The notes: generated by a model not told the origin, from the letters alone. A DNA stretch of 64,000 bases from Macrocystis pyrifera (GCA_031763025.1 JASSKH010000017.1:2689924-2753923); one strand, 5' to 3'; positions 1-10,439 are shown, counted from the stretch's first letter. A program made the numbers and translations.

Positions 1-359
1 AGGATCCAATAGATGATCTGTACGTAGATCGTGATTTTGTCCGACGTGTGCCGTTTTTGCCACCAGACAAAACCTGTAGCTGATGCTGGTGGTTAGACGA
101 CTACCTGGTACGTATTGTGATACCGGGCACGATGGTGCAGTCGTACGACTGTATTGAGTTCTACAGTAGGGCTAACAGTTTTGATGTACTTGGCTTGTTC
201 CGTCGTTACTGCGTCGTATATACCGGGTACTCAATAGTGAAAACTACAACTACTCGGTGATAATGCAGTACTGCAATTTTTATTGCTGCTGCTGCTACTG
301 CCACTACTGATCGCACTTCTAACGCTATGTCTTCTGTACTGCTACTTCTACTACTACTA
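1..359. other. Intergenic, trinucleotide-rich
   Basis: No convincing gene is seen. The stretch 270-358 is an imperfect CTG/CTA trinucleotide tract; ORFs crossing it are low complexity and are not called. A palindromic TACCTGGTA lies at 102-110. Confidence 0.5.
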
Positions 360-464
360 TTACGGGGGACCATAGTAAATAGGATCAAATATTGTTGGTA
401 AAAATAGGTAAGTATATATTTTTTCATGTATACCATAGGTCCTATTAACTATGGACCCCCGTAA
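360..464. mobile_element. Small TIR element (MITE), family 1 copy 1
   Basis: A 105-bp sequence whose ends are inverted copies starting TTACGGGGGACCATAGT, flanked by TA on both sides (358-359 and 465-466). The interior is A/T-rich and has no coding potential. Related copies lie at 4343-4451 and 8194-8298. TA flanks and short TIRs are typical of non-autonomous Tc1/mariner-like elements; the superfamily is inferred from that alone. Confidence 0.75.
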
Positions 465-599
465 TACTATATATACTATGGCTACTACTAACACTCCCAC
501 TGCAACTACTACTGTTTTACCTCCGCTGCAACTACTACTGTAGTACTCAGTATACCGAAGCAGGGAAAAAATCCCCACACATTCCAGAGCCGACTCGCC

Positions 600-890
600 A
601 TCACGCAGTTACATACCATTGCTGCCTCTGGATGTGGCCACACCGAAAAAACACATGAACGTATTGGAGCTGTCATTCACACTTAAGTCTGCCTCCAACG
701 CGGTTTTCAGTAGGATGCAGCTCGCCCTTCATGCGACTCGCCGAAGACCTCACGGTGCTTCGCGCTTGGTGCAAGTAATGATTATGCCTGGTCGGTGAAA
801 ACCCAACGTGCTCCGTCCCGACATTGTAGGGGTGCGAGGGTCTTTGGTCATACGACTACGGCCACTCATGATATTGAGTACACCCCCTAC
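600..890 (+). repeat. Dispersed repeat family R1, copy 1
   Basis: This stretch matches copies at 38380-38660, 57220-57500 and 59385-59570, and inverted fragments at about 5600-5665 and 60395-60475. The best conserved block contains CCCGACGTGCTCCGTC, then GGCATTGTAGGGATGCGAGG, then GTCATACGACTACGGCC. Possible stems are GCGC-TTCG-CGC and GTCGG...CCGAC. The copy ends in a C-rich run after ATTGAGTACA. There is no ORF. It could be a SINE-like or structured-RNA-derived repeat, but neither a tRNA head nor a poly-A tail is seen. Confidence 0.7.
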
Positions 891-1351
891 CCCCCCCCTC
901 TCGAAAACGCCTGTTATCTGACCTCGTCCGAAACAACAGCAACTACTCTTCCACGGATGGGACAGATCTCAATATACAATAGACCATCTTGATGACGATC
1001 TGGATGGTCTACAAGTACGATCTGCTGTACCTAGGTCATCTAGATCCTATAATTTTCCGTTGTGATATATCTAGGTATTGCGCAAGAGCTGTATCGAACA
1101 GATCCCGCCCGGAAAATATTGTACGCAAGGGCGGTCCCGTACAGATAGATCCCCCCGGCAACCATGACACGGATCGCGCAGATCGTGTTGAGTCAGGGTC
1201 CCGTCTGCCGCGAAAGACACAGCTCATACAAATCGTGTAATTCAGGAATCTATCTGCCGCCAAAGATCTATAGATCATGAACTGGGGATTTGATGTGGTA
1301 CACCCGATGTGTGTGTGTTTTTTCTTCCTAAATCTACCCTGCCGCCTCCCA
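891..1351. other. Intergenic
   Basis: No gene recognised. GATC/AGATCT words recur (1000-1290). The last 40 bases before 1351 (T-rich, then C-rich, ending CTCCCAG) look like a splice acceptor. Confidence 0.4.
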
Positions 1352-2291
1352 GGTTGCTTTGATGAACGAAGGTTACGCCCCCAAGCCCATCCCGGGCTTG
1401 GAATGGGTCCCGCTGGGCTCCCGAATACTTCGCGCGATCGCGGGCACCTCCTCCTCCTCCTCCTCCTCCTCCTCCGGCGGTGACGGGAGTAAGGCGGACG
1501 GTGATGATGGTGGTGGTACGGGCTACGACAAGTCTGGCGGTGAAGATGATGAACAGGCTCACGGCGGCGTCGATGACGATAACGGCGACGACGATGGCGG
1601 CAACATTGAATATGGTGATGATGACCGCAGAGGCAACAACCGTGCCCCTAACGATGATAACGATAATCGTGAGGGTGGTGGTGGTGGTGTTGGCCGCGAT
1701 GAAAATATTGGTCCTCTGCCGAAGCGGAGAAGCGCGGAAGAAGTAATGGAAGTGTGGGGGAAATCCCTCGCCCTGTCGGTGGAAACCCCGCACGGCCTGT
1801 GTCCGGGCCCGACCGGTTGCTCCGGGGTCTGGATGTACGGGAGCGTAGCGTGGGGCGCTCTCAGGGAGCGGTGTCGGATGGCGACGGCGGGACTGCCCCC
1901 ACCGCCTCCACCGGGGGGGGGGGGGGTGGGGTGGGGGCGCGGGGCGGGGCAAGGCAAACCAGAAGCGGTAGAGGTGGCTTGTGCTGTTGGTGATGCCGCG
2001 GCACGAACTCCCGATGTTTGGGGCTTGCGCGGGGAACATGTTTTGTGGCGCGGGTCCGAAGGGGGAGACAGTGGGGGGGGGGGGGGGGGGGGGGGGCAGG
2101 CCGCGGGAAGGCGGGAAGTGGCAGAGGGCGCGGGTTTGGAGCGTGCGGCGTTATCGACTCGGATAGGGTGGGAAAGCACGGGACAGGGGGGTGAGGGAGA
2201 AGTAGGGGAGGAGGGAGGGACTGCAAGGCGTTCAGTTCTGTTCTTGTCCCCCCCTACCCCCTCACTTTGTGGCTCTTGGTGTATTTTGTAG
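1352..2291 (+). CDS. Possible exon, Gly/Asp-rich protein of unknown function
   Basis: An open frame runs from a splice-acceptor-like T/C tract ending CAG at 1351 to a stop at 2289-2291. An ATG lies at 1359. The first ~35 residues are ordinary in composition (including PKPIPGLEWVPLGSRILRAIAGT in part), followed by a Ser run encoded by a TCC microsatellite (1449-1477). Next come a very acidic Asp/Gly stretch, a short basic-then-mixed block (PLPKRRSAEEVMEVWGK), and then Pro and Gly runs encoded by long C and G homopolymers (G run 2073-2096). The tail is probably not coding and the exon, if real, may end before the G run. No family is recognised. The opposite strand has an equally long low-complexity ORF, which weakens the call. 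Confidence 0.3.
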
Positions 2292-2432
2292 GTTGTTGCT
2301 GCTGCTGTTAGTGTTGCTACTGCTGCTCGTGTTGCTGCTAGTTTTGCCGCTGTTGCTGCTCGTATTGCTGATGCTGTTGCTGCTACTGCTGCTGATGCTG
2401 CTACTGTTGTTGTGGTGCTGCTGATGCTACCG
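2292..2432. repeat. Imperfect TGC/GTT trinucleotide tract
   Basis: About 140 bp of GCTGCTGTT-type triplets with many substitutions. It creates long Ala/Ser/Thr or Cys/Leu ORFs that are artefacts of the repeat. Confidence 0.85.
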
Positions 2433-2559
2433 TTACGTTGCGCGCCTAAATCACGTGCACTGTGTTTCACTGGTCGACCGGCCCCGCCCAGGCTCGGTGC
2501 TTGCGTGTATTACTGGCGTGCCGTTTGCTTGGCTTGGACTTGTTTTGTTTTCCTGACAG

Positions 2560-2745
2560 CGTGGTAAATTGGTCGATTGGTTGTGCTGTGTGCCTGCCTG
2601 CTTGAGTGGTTCATTGGTTGGCTTGTTGTGTGACTGGCTGCGTGATTGATTGGTGGTTATGTTGGTAGATTGGTTGGTGTGTTGATTGGCTGGTTGTCTG
2701 GTTGGTGGTTGGTTGGTTGATTACTTGGTTGGTTGAATAGTTGTA
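2560..2745. repeat. Imperfect TTGG/TGGT tetranucleotide tract
   Basis: A T/G-only-like stretch of TTGGTTGG words with interruptions; almost no C on this strand. No coding potential. Confidence 0.8.
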
Positions 2746-4070
2746 AGTTTGTGTTTTGTTCTTTCATGGCGTGTGCAGGATCTCGTCCTGTGGTCGGCCT
2801 GGCCTTTTTGTTTTTCGGCTGACGGTGGGAGGGAATGGGAGCAGGGCTGTAAACTAAGTGCAGGTGCGGTTGTACGGGTGTTTGTTGTGTGTCTTTGTTT
2901 TTGTTTTTTCGGCGCTCCGTGTTTTTGGGTGGCCGTGTGGTAGTGCCGGTGATCGCCGAGCCACAAGCCGTGCATGGTCGTCTTCATTGTTTTATCTTCC
3001 CCCCCCCTGGTTTATTGTGATATACCAGGTGTTTGTCATACAAGTACGAAAAAGACTTGTTCGATCAATTTTTTTTTTTTTTTTTGTTTCTTCGTTGGGT
3101 GAGAGAGCAGCAGCAGCATCAGCAGAAGCACACACTTGCTGCTGTAGTTTTCCCTCTGTTTTTCTTTTTCTAGAGCTCAACATGAAAATAACCCTCGGGC
3201 GCTGGCCAGTCCGTACGTAGTAGTGGTCTGGCCTGCTCGTGTAGCATCGTCACGCGCGGTTAGGAATAGTATGTTTCTCCAAACGTACAGCAGTCCATCG
3301 TGTTTTTCGCCGTTCTGCTAGCGTTTTGGTTGTTTTGTTGTTCTCGACCAACACCACGAGCGCGGTTCATGAATGGTTGATGCAGAAGGGGTGCGCCAAC
3401 AGTTTCTCAGCACGAGGCCCTTTGTTTATTTGTTGCGTACCAACTACGTACGTACGTAAAACCTGCTTCTGTCTCTACTATTTATACTATTAATAGACTA
3501 ATCTATACTCGTACCGTAACGAGTACTATTTTAGTTCTGTGGTTCCTTTATTTCGCGCACGTACGGACGTCAATCTGCCTCTACTTATACTCCTACGCCA
3601 ACACTACGCGCGAATACGAATTTTGTTTTCGTGGGTTGGTTCGGCGTCTTTTTGTTGTGGCTTGGGTTCGGTTCGGTTCGGTTCAGCTCTGATTAGTTTC
3701 TTCGATTTCCCACCCTGTAGGGGGGGGGCTGTCTGTGGACTCTGTTATGGGGTGGGGTGAGAAACTGGAAGTGCCCGTTGAGGCTCCGTTATGTAGATCG
3801 TTTTGTACTAATGGCATGGAAGCCCCCCCCCCCCCCTCCTCTTATCTCCCACCTTATCTCCATATTCTACTTCAACCCCACCTCCCATCACTTCCACCCT
3901 ATCGGGATAGAAATTCGGTTTGTGCTTCGGGAGTGATGGTGGCGGCGGCGGTGGAAGTACTCGTAGCAATGGAAATGCAGCCAACAGCACAGCTGCTGTT
4001 ACTGTAGGAGTTGCTGCTGCAGTTGTTGCTACTGTTTTTGCTGCTGCTTCTTCTCTCGGTGATGGCACAG
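2746..4070. other. Intergenic with homopolymers
   Basis: No gene is recognised. There are T runs at about 3069-3086, CAG-rich words near 3110-3140 and imperfect GCTGCT triplets at 3980-4050. Short ORFs here have no recognisable family. Confidence 0.4.

Positions 4071-4103
<33 letters not shown>
4071..4103. repeat. 33-base poly-C run
   Basis: An uninterrupted run of 33 C on the + strand, the longest homopolymer in the window. It makes a spurious Pro-rich or Gly-rich ORF. Confidence 0.95.
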
Positions 4104-4104
<1 letters not shown>

Positions 4105-4342
4105 CTCGCTCGCTGCAGGCCGGTGCGTGCGTTCGCTTGTTGTATCGCGCAGCAGCGGAGCTTGACAGCAGCACGCATGTACGGTTAGACGGACGCGATT
4201 CCTTTTTTTTTAATCCTTGCAGACATCTACAGAATGTATGGCGATGGAGGGACTTTTGCCAGCCGCGGTGCTTAAGCCAGCCGAAACGGTGCGGGTATCA
4301 TATGTGTAGACCATGCGGGTGATGTGATGTGTTCAGATGGTA

Positions 4343-4451
4343 TTACAGGGGTCTATAGTTAACAGGACCTATGGTGTACGTAAAAAAACTATATATTTAG
4401 GTATTTTTACTAACAATATTTGGTCCTGTTAACAACTATGGACCCCCGTAG
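4343..4451. mobile_element. Small TIR element (MITE), family 1 copy 2
   Basis: A 109-bp copy of the element at 360-464. Its left end starts TTACAGGGGTCTATAGTT and the right end is the inverted match. It is flanked by TA at 4341-4342 and 4452-4453. A/T-rich core, no ORF. Confidence 0.75.
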
Positions 4452-4453
4452 TA

Positions 4454-4975
4454 CTCATAATATATTTTTAATGAGGTTATAAATGGATGGATGGATTTTA
4501 TCTGTCAAGTTTTAATTTATTATCCTTTTGGGACCCACGTGTTGCTACCACGAAATAATAGGAGAAGCAATATTAGTAGTGGGGTTTCCATTACACTGTC
4601 TACTGTAGTTTAACTACGGTACTTTTTATCCCTGCTGCGACTCCAGAGGGAAATATTGACGACAAGTAACGATAATTACGGCAGCATCGCCCACTGCGTG
4701 GTTGGGGAATCGGTGCCTGAACTACAGTGAACCCATTAGAACTACCGAAGAAAGGTGTCCCAAACCATTTTCAAGAAGTATGTCACAAAAAAAATGGTTG
4801 TGGTTCTTAGCGGGTTAATCCTTTCGTAGTCGTAGAACACCGGCGGGGCATGACATTTCTCATGTTGCTGGGAGCTCTCACTATCCATACATAGATGGTA
4901 AAAAACCTTTTTTTGTCGATGTTTTGGCTTCTGTTTCGGGGTCCCCAAGGGGTCAACAGTGTAGGCGCACAGCAT
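4454..4975. other. Intergenic
   Basis: Nothing recognised. A short ATGGATGG run lies at 4482-4495. Confidence 0.4.
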
Positions 4976-4981
4976 GCGGTA

Positions 4982-5095
4982 GTCAGGGGACATCCGGGGT
5001 ACATCCCCGGGTTTCCTATGATCCATATCCAGATAAGAAACCCGGGGATGTACCATATAGGAAACCCGGGGATGTACCCCCCGATGTCCCCTGAA
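4982..5095. mobile_element. Palindromic MITE with ~40-bp inverted ends
   Basis: The sequence is an inverted repeat: left arm about 4982-5019, right arm about 5057-5095, with ends GTCAGGGGACATC and its inverted match. TA occurs on both sides (4980-4981 and 5096-5097). The symmetry continues one step outward (GCGG before, CCGC after), as expected if it inserted at TA in the palindrome GCGGTACCGC. GAAACCCGGGGATGTACC occurs twice in direct orientation inside. There is no ORF. Confidence 0.7.
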
Positions 5096-5101
5096 TACCG
5101 C

Positions 5102-5597
5102 ACAAGCAGCAGCTCGACGAGCAGCATGATGATGGGTGTGTAAGTATCATCCATGCATGCAACTCCGGCACCCACAACACATGCAGGACATCGTCCCCTA
5201 ACCTCTATAACCCAGCAGGTGATTGCTTCATTTGGCCGATGATGCTGTAGTCACCATTGTGTTTATTTGTCGCCTTTTTCTCGCCTTTTGAATTTAGTCC
5301 CAATGGGGTTAGTGACAACCACTTTACAACTACGCTGCTGTCTGTACCCACGTTTTAGGTAAAAAACACTTTGGAATTACTCTGTGATGAATATTCCTTC
5401 AGTACTAAAAATAGTAGATGGGGGGGCGTGGGTTAGTACCCCCCCCCCCCCAAGCTTGACTCCGACAGGGACGACACTGCTTGGCTTTTTTTGTTCGTCA
5501 GGTACGATAAAGTGTACTGTAGTGTCGCGGACGGACGTGGACTGACGCCCTCTGCGTCCTTGGTTGGTACTTGGCCGAGGGGCGGAAAAGCGCGGGG
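5102..5597. other. Intergenic
   Basis: No gene recognised. A C run lies at 5439-5451. Confidence 0.4.
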
Positions 5598-5668
5598 GGG
5601 TGGGGGCGTAGTCGTATGACCATAGACCCCCGCATCCCTACCATGCCGACAGAGCACGTCGGGTTGGG
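5598..5668 (-). repeat. Dispersed repeat R1, inverted fragment
   Basis: The reverse complement matches the conserved core of the R1 family (GACGTGCTCTGTC, GTAGGGATGCGGGGGTCTA, GTCATACGACTAC). Only the 3' half of the repeat is present. Confidence 0.7.
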
Positions 5669-5714
5669 GGGGGCGCTATGTAGGAACAACATAATCGTCG
5701 CCCGCATTTGCCCC

Positions 5715-5955
5715 TGTCTGCGTGCTTGCGACCTTGCGCGCGGCCTTGCGTGCGACCTTGGGACCTTGCTTGCGGCATAGCGACCTTGCGACCTCGCTAG
5801 CCTAGACTGGGTTAACCGCCCATGTTGTGCCTGCACGCGTGCTCGTGACTTGTCTTGAGACCTTTCTTACACGATCTTGCTTGAGACCTCGCAACCTTGC
5901 GACATCGTGACCTGGCGAAGGCTGGCGAGCTTGCTTGCGACCTTGCCAGCTCGAG
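5715..5955. repeat. Degenerate GCGACCTT octamer repeat
   Basis: The words GCGACCTT and TTGCGACC, with variants such as GAGACCTT, recur at least a dozen times over ~240 bp, interrupted at 5790-5840. The overlapping ORFs are repeat artefacts. Confidence 0.75.
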
Positions 5956-7864
5956 CTGGCGAGATATTTTTTTGCAGCCTCGGGAGCGTTGCCAGCTTGC
6001 GTCGGCGGTGAGAACCGGGCGAGCGAACGAGCGAGCAAGCAAGCGTCCAACACTGATGCTATATCCAGTGGGTGTATCGCGCGCGTGTACTCGTAGCCAT
6101 GCCACGCGATGTATGAGCGAACGGTCCCGTGTATGTATGTATGAGGTCTGCAGCAAAACTGACCTGAGGCCTAAATTGTGATGAAGAGGACAACGTGGAG
6201 TTGATTGACATACCACAACCACTCACTGTGTGCGTGCTGCTGTGGAGGACACGGGCGCGCGGGGGGGGGGGTGAACGTAAATAATACCAGGGTATTGAAC
6301 ATGACGACCCGATCAAATCAATCTGTGGTGTCAACGTGCCAACAGCTCTTCTACAATTTACTGCTGTCTTCTACAAGGGAAACTCCCAAATTGTTGGTCG
6401 GTCTGTCTGTCCCTCTGTCGCCAAGTCTAATACTACAATCAAACGAACGCTCCAACCTTCTCACCCCCAAAAGCGCTCTCCGCCCCTCCCGCAACGGCGT
6501 CTCAACTGATTCGGTCGTCACCCAGCGTCCCGCCCTCGCTGTCTCACAGCGAGCCCCGTCGCCCGCCTTGCGTGAGGCACGCCTTTGTTGCCCGTGGTGT
6601 TGCCTCGAGCACTAGATCTTTCGAGTCTCTAACCACAAAGACAATCCCGCAAACGAATCGCGTTTGTCCGCAGTTGTAGGCACCTCTTTCGTATTCATGG
6701 ATCACATCAAAACGACTTTTCTTGTATTCCCGAGCCGAGCGCTACCTGCTATGTGGCAGCTGTAAAGCATTATTACTGTACTACTACAGTAGTAGTTGTA
6801 CTCGCCGCACGTTCCCCGACATTTTTGCTGCCACACGTCCTGGCTCACAAACTTTCCGGCCTCTCACCGCGACGAGCGCAGGCCGGCGCGGCGCGAGACG
6901 GCCGGTTTCGTCGTGTGTGCACCCCAACCACGGCGAGATCTGGGGCCGAAAAGCCCCGGCACGTTCCCAGTACGGCGCATCCAAAACATTTTCAGACAAA
7001 AAAAACGACATCGATGTTCAAAGCCAACGACGACACCACCACCACCACCACCACCACCTTCACCAACAACAAAATTTTGTGCAGTACTACCTACTACACA
7101 GATGTATAAACGTTCCTGGCATTCGTTCTATTTCCGTGGCGACCTCCTCCTCGTGCGAAAGCCCGTACCTTCATAAATAAGCAGTACGTACACTGGTTAG
7201 TAAACAGAGCAACGCATATACCTGGTATATATTATATCATGGACTCTCCTCTTCTACAGTTTAGTTAATAGTAACGGACTGCTAAACTTTGGAAAATACT
7301 TTTTACCCAGGGTAGAGTTTACTCAAGGGTCTCTGCTGCAAAATCCTAATCTGCTCGTGTTGTTACCCAACTATTGTCGCGTTTACTCAGGCGATCAAAC
7401 CTTTGGGCTTGGGTTGGGCCGGCGTGGCCGCGGGAATAACGCCTGTTTGGCGTGGAATAAAGGCGTGTTTCAATTCAAGGGGACTGAAAAGCGCGGAAAG
7501 GCGGGACCGGCGACGGGCGCCAAGGGCGTGAGACGTCAAGCAAAAGGTTGATACCATGGTAATGGCCTCTTTGTTTCTGTTTTGCGGTGAAATTTACTAA
7601 TATTACAAGGGGGGGCTTGCGCCGGCGGCGTGATGGCCGCCGTCGACGCTTAAGGCCCCGCACTGCAAATTTAATGGCAGTTTTCGATGCCAAGGGCCCG
7701 TGACACATGTTGGACGAATCCCCGACGGGAATGAGTAATAGTCAGAGGGAAGAATAATGAGCGACAACAATGAGCGACAGACACCTGTTGACCCGGGGCT
7801 CGGCTGATGGACATCGATACCAATTATTGCACTTATATAATTATCGCTGACGCACTTGAGTGAT
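5956..7864. other. Intergenic
   Basis: No confident gene. There is a (CAC)n microsatellite at about 7034-7060. The stretch around 6470-6560 shares words with 30350-30440 (TCATCCGATTCGGTCG-like), suggesting an old dispersed repeat. TACCTGGTA occurs at 7219-7227. Low-complexity ORFs at 6722-7180 are not called. Confidence 0.4.
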
Positions 7865-7872
7865 CAAACTTC
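7865..7872. repeat. Target-site duplication, left
   Basis: CAAACTTC directly abuts the left inverted repeat at 7873. The identical 8 bases follow the right inverted repeat at 9512-9519. Confidence 0.9.
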
Positions 7873-7899
7873 CACACCTCGGACAACGTAACACTCGGA

Positions 7900-9488
7900 T
7901 AACACTTATCTACTTTATGAGGCTTAACACAAGAACGTGGTAACGTACTAACATAGTCTTAGCACTAGAGGAGCGATCACGGTAACGCGGTAACACAGTG
8001 TTAACTGGAAACCCACGAACGTGCACGAGCCTTGACGTTATGTTGCTTCTCGGTCTCGTCCGGCTCTAATACAGTAACATTATGTTATGCTGTGATCAGT
8101 CCTTGAACTAACACCGTAACACGGTGTTAGGGTGTGACCAAACACGTACGTTATCACTCTAACATGCCCAGATCGTTATCCGCATATTTACCATTACGGG
8201 GGACCATAGTTAGTAGGATTCAGGGTAAACACAAACACCCATATATTTCCATATTTATACTAACAAAAATTGGTCCTATTTACTATGTCCCCCCTCAATA
8301 ACACGATAACATAATGTTATTGTCGACGCAGCGTTATACGTAACACACTAACATTATGTTACCCTTAGGAGGAGAGTTATACGTAACACCCTATCGTTAC
8401 CACGTTCGCCAGCACTATTAACACATAACATCGTGTTACAGATAACACACTAACGTGACATAACGCAATGGCCAGCAATACTAACACTACGATATCTGGA
8501 CCCCCCATCTGATTGCCTCAGGGTCGGATAACGTAACACTTACAACGTACGTTAGATAAGTTACAGTCGTAGCCGGTCCATACGTAACATTATGTTAGGA
8601 TGCTAGCCTTAAGGAGGAAGTCTGTAACATTATGTTACGGTGTTACCGTCAGTGAAGATCTGATGATGGTAACATTCCGTTACCGTGTTATCATAAAGAC
8701 CAATCCGGGTCTAACTCCATGTTACTGAGTTACCGTTGGGGCCGAAGTCGTTCTAACGCAATGTTACTACGTTACCCTTTGGATCTTCCCGAGGGATCTA
8801 ACATGTGTTACCTGTGTTAGTGGTAAAGCGGGCGTGTGGGAGTAACATAGCGTAGCCGTGTTATCCAATTTCGCCGACATCCCAGTAGGGGATACCTACA
8901 ACGTATCCCCGGGGGGGGAGGATAGCATGGCTTCCCCGCAAAAAAAAACTCCACATTTTAAAACCCCGAAACAGGGGATATTATGGAGGGATCCCCCCAA
9001 AACACGCATAATTTTTTGTGGAGCCTCTAGGAATTTCACCAACACACTAACATAGTGTTATGTACGCGTTTATTTGGCCGTGTACGTTGGCCGTCGAAAG
9101 GGTGCTACGGTAGCACGAAGAATCCCGCTGACACACTAACATAAAGTTACTCGCTACGGGCTGATGCCGCTAACACGGTAACATACTGTTATCGTTTAGT
9201 TGACCATGTACGTTATCCCTTCAGCGTGTGTTACGACAGCCACCAGGAATTCCGCTAACAACACGCTAATATAGTGTTACTCGCTATGGGCTGCATACCC
9301 TAACACCGTAACATATACTGTGGTCAGTACGAGATCAAGGTGACACTCTAACTTAATGTTCCGCGATCGCCCTCCAATATCATAACACACTAACGCTATG
9401 TTATCATAAAAATCCAGAAAGCAGTTATCGTAGTAACGTAATGTTACGTTTTTTTTTCGCTGACGCCTAACATCAACATAAAACGTTA
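7900..9488. repeat. Array of ~30 21-bp dyad units, ~42-bp period
   Basis: The unit is TAACAC, 2 bases, TAACAT, 1 base, ATGTTA: two direct half-sites plus one inverted half-site over 21 bp. Forward units start at about 7900, 7941, 7983, 8025, 8067, 8109, 8152, 8299, 8341, 8384, 8419, 8443, 8482 and 8534. Reverse-complement units start at 8542, 8584, 8625, 8670, 8712, 8754, 8799 and 8843. Forward units resume at 9040, 9129, 9171, 9213, 9259, 9301, 9341, 9383, 9426 and 9468. Most steps are 40-46 bp, with 42 the commonest. The spacers share no sequence with each other. Several units (8025, 8152, 8384, 8482, 9213, 9468) are degenerate. Confidence 0.85.
8194..8298. mobile_element. Small TIR element (MITE), family 1 copy 3, nested in the array
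   Basis: A 105-bp copy of the family at 360-464 and 4343-4451, with ends TTACGGGGGACCATAGTT and a diverged inverted partner. TA follows at 8299-8300; the left flank is CA, perhaps a mutated TA. Removing it leaves a ~40-bp step between the units at 8152 and 8299, so it landed after the array had formed. Confidence 0.7.
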
Positions 9489-9511
9489 AGTGTTACGTTA
9501 TCCGAGGTGTG

Positions 9512-9519
9512 CAAACTTC
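9512..9519. repeat. Target-site duplication, right
   Basis: CAAACTTC, identical to 7865-7872, directly after the right inverted repeat. Confidence 0.9.
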
Positions 9520-10330
9520 ACAACAGCGGGGAGGCGGGGGGAGAACCTGCTCTATGACCGACCCCGGATCTAGGTTATATACGACGCCTCCCAGAAGGGA
9601 GAAAAAAAAAAGGAGCAAATAAATGAGGTCGAATATAAAAAATGGATTGTGCGAAAGATCGGGGGAAAAAATCCTCAAAAGAACACACCAGTCGATGTAC
9701 CTTGTTATTAATAGTTGCTGCAGCAGAAATTACCACACAGCACATGACATGCTTGACAATGCTATTGTGAGGAGGGAGGAGATGAGCTTCCTCTGCGACC
9801 ACCCCGGATCTAGGGTATAAGACAGAGAGAGGCTTGAATGGGCTGAAACAGTAGTGAGGAAGAAGACCACAACTACTCTTACTAATACTTACTACTGCTG
9901 TATGCTCTTCATGGGTATACATACAGCCTTGGTGGCACGTAAAATTGCTGATTCCGGGGAGACGGAATCAAGAACACAAACAGCCGAGAAACACTTAATA
10001 CACACTATACACTCTAATAAAAAAATATGTATTACTCTCCCAAAGCAACACGCAGGCATAAAAGAAAGGACCGCATGCTCGACAGCATAGTAGTGGGGAG
10101 GGAGGAGAAGAGCTTGCTCTATACGACCACCCCGGATCTAGGTTAAAAGACAAAAGATACTCGAAAGGGTTGAAACATTGAGGAAGAAGACCGTGTACTC
10201 TGCTGTATGTATTAATAGTACTCTCCATGGGTATACACACATACCTACTGTACCAGGTACGTACATTTGCTGAACTCGGGGAGACGAAATGAAGAAAACA
10301 GAGTACCCGAGAATCACACAACACTCTATT
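9520..10330. repeat. Diverged tandem duplication (~320-bp unit)
   Basis: Three stretches share a G-rich box followed by CCCCGGATCTAGG (9525-9600, 9765-9815, 10085-10140). After the second and third come matching segments: AGGAAGAAGACC, CTGCTGTATG, CATGGGTATACA and GGGGAGACG...AATCAAGA/AATGAAGA. Units two (9765-10075) and three (10085-10325) align over most of their length with many indels. No coding function is seen. Confidence 0.7.
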
Positions 10331-10439
10331 AAAATACTATTATATTAATAATACATATATATATATAATGAACAGTAACAATGTTATATATTAATAGCAA
10401 TAGCCATGAGAGTGATGACGCTTGTTGCCACGTACATAC

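Larger units (their letters stand above)
7873..9511. mobile_element. 1,639-bp non-coding TIR element filled by a 42-bp-period dyad array
   Basis: The ends are 23-bp inverted repeats (7873-7895 and 9489-9511) beginning CACACCTCGG and ending AACGTAACACT, with one mismatch. The element is bounded by the perfect 8-bp duplication CAAACTTC. Inside there is no ORF of note; nearly the whole length is an array of a 21-bp motif on a ~42-bp step (separate entry). A family-1 MITE is nested at 8194-8298. The stretch 8864-9039 has no array units and is unexplained. An 8-bp duplication is known for hAT, P, Merlin-like and Zisupton/KDZ DNA transposons. Zisupton-type elements also carry subterminal repeats, but no transposase is present, so the superfamily is open. 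It must have been mobilised in trans, if it moved as a DNA transposon. Confidence 0.85.

Noticed and set aside
1559..2470. 303-residue minus-strand ORF
   Set aside because: Made of Ala/Ser/Thr from a TGC tract and Pro from homopolymers; no ordinary protein segment.
7900..9488. CRISPR-like array (regular repeats with unique spacers)
   Set aside because: The context is eukaryotic, the repeats are degenerate quasi-palindromes in both orientations, there are no cas genes, and the whole lies between transposon-type inverted repeats with a target duplication.
7900..9488. Telomere-like or satellite DNA
   Set aside because: Spacers are not conserved and unit orientation changes, unlike a telomere repeat or a head-to-tail satellite.
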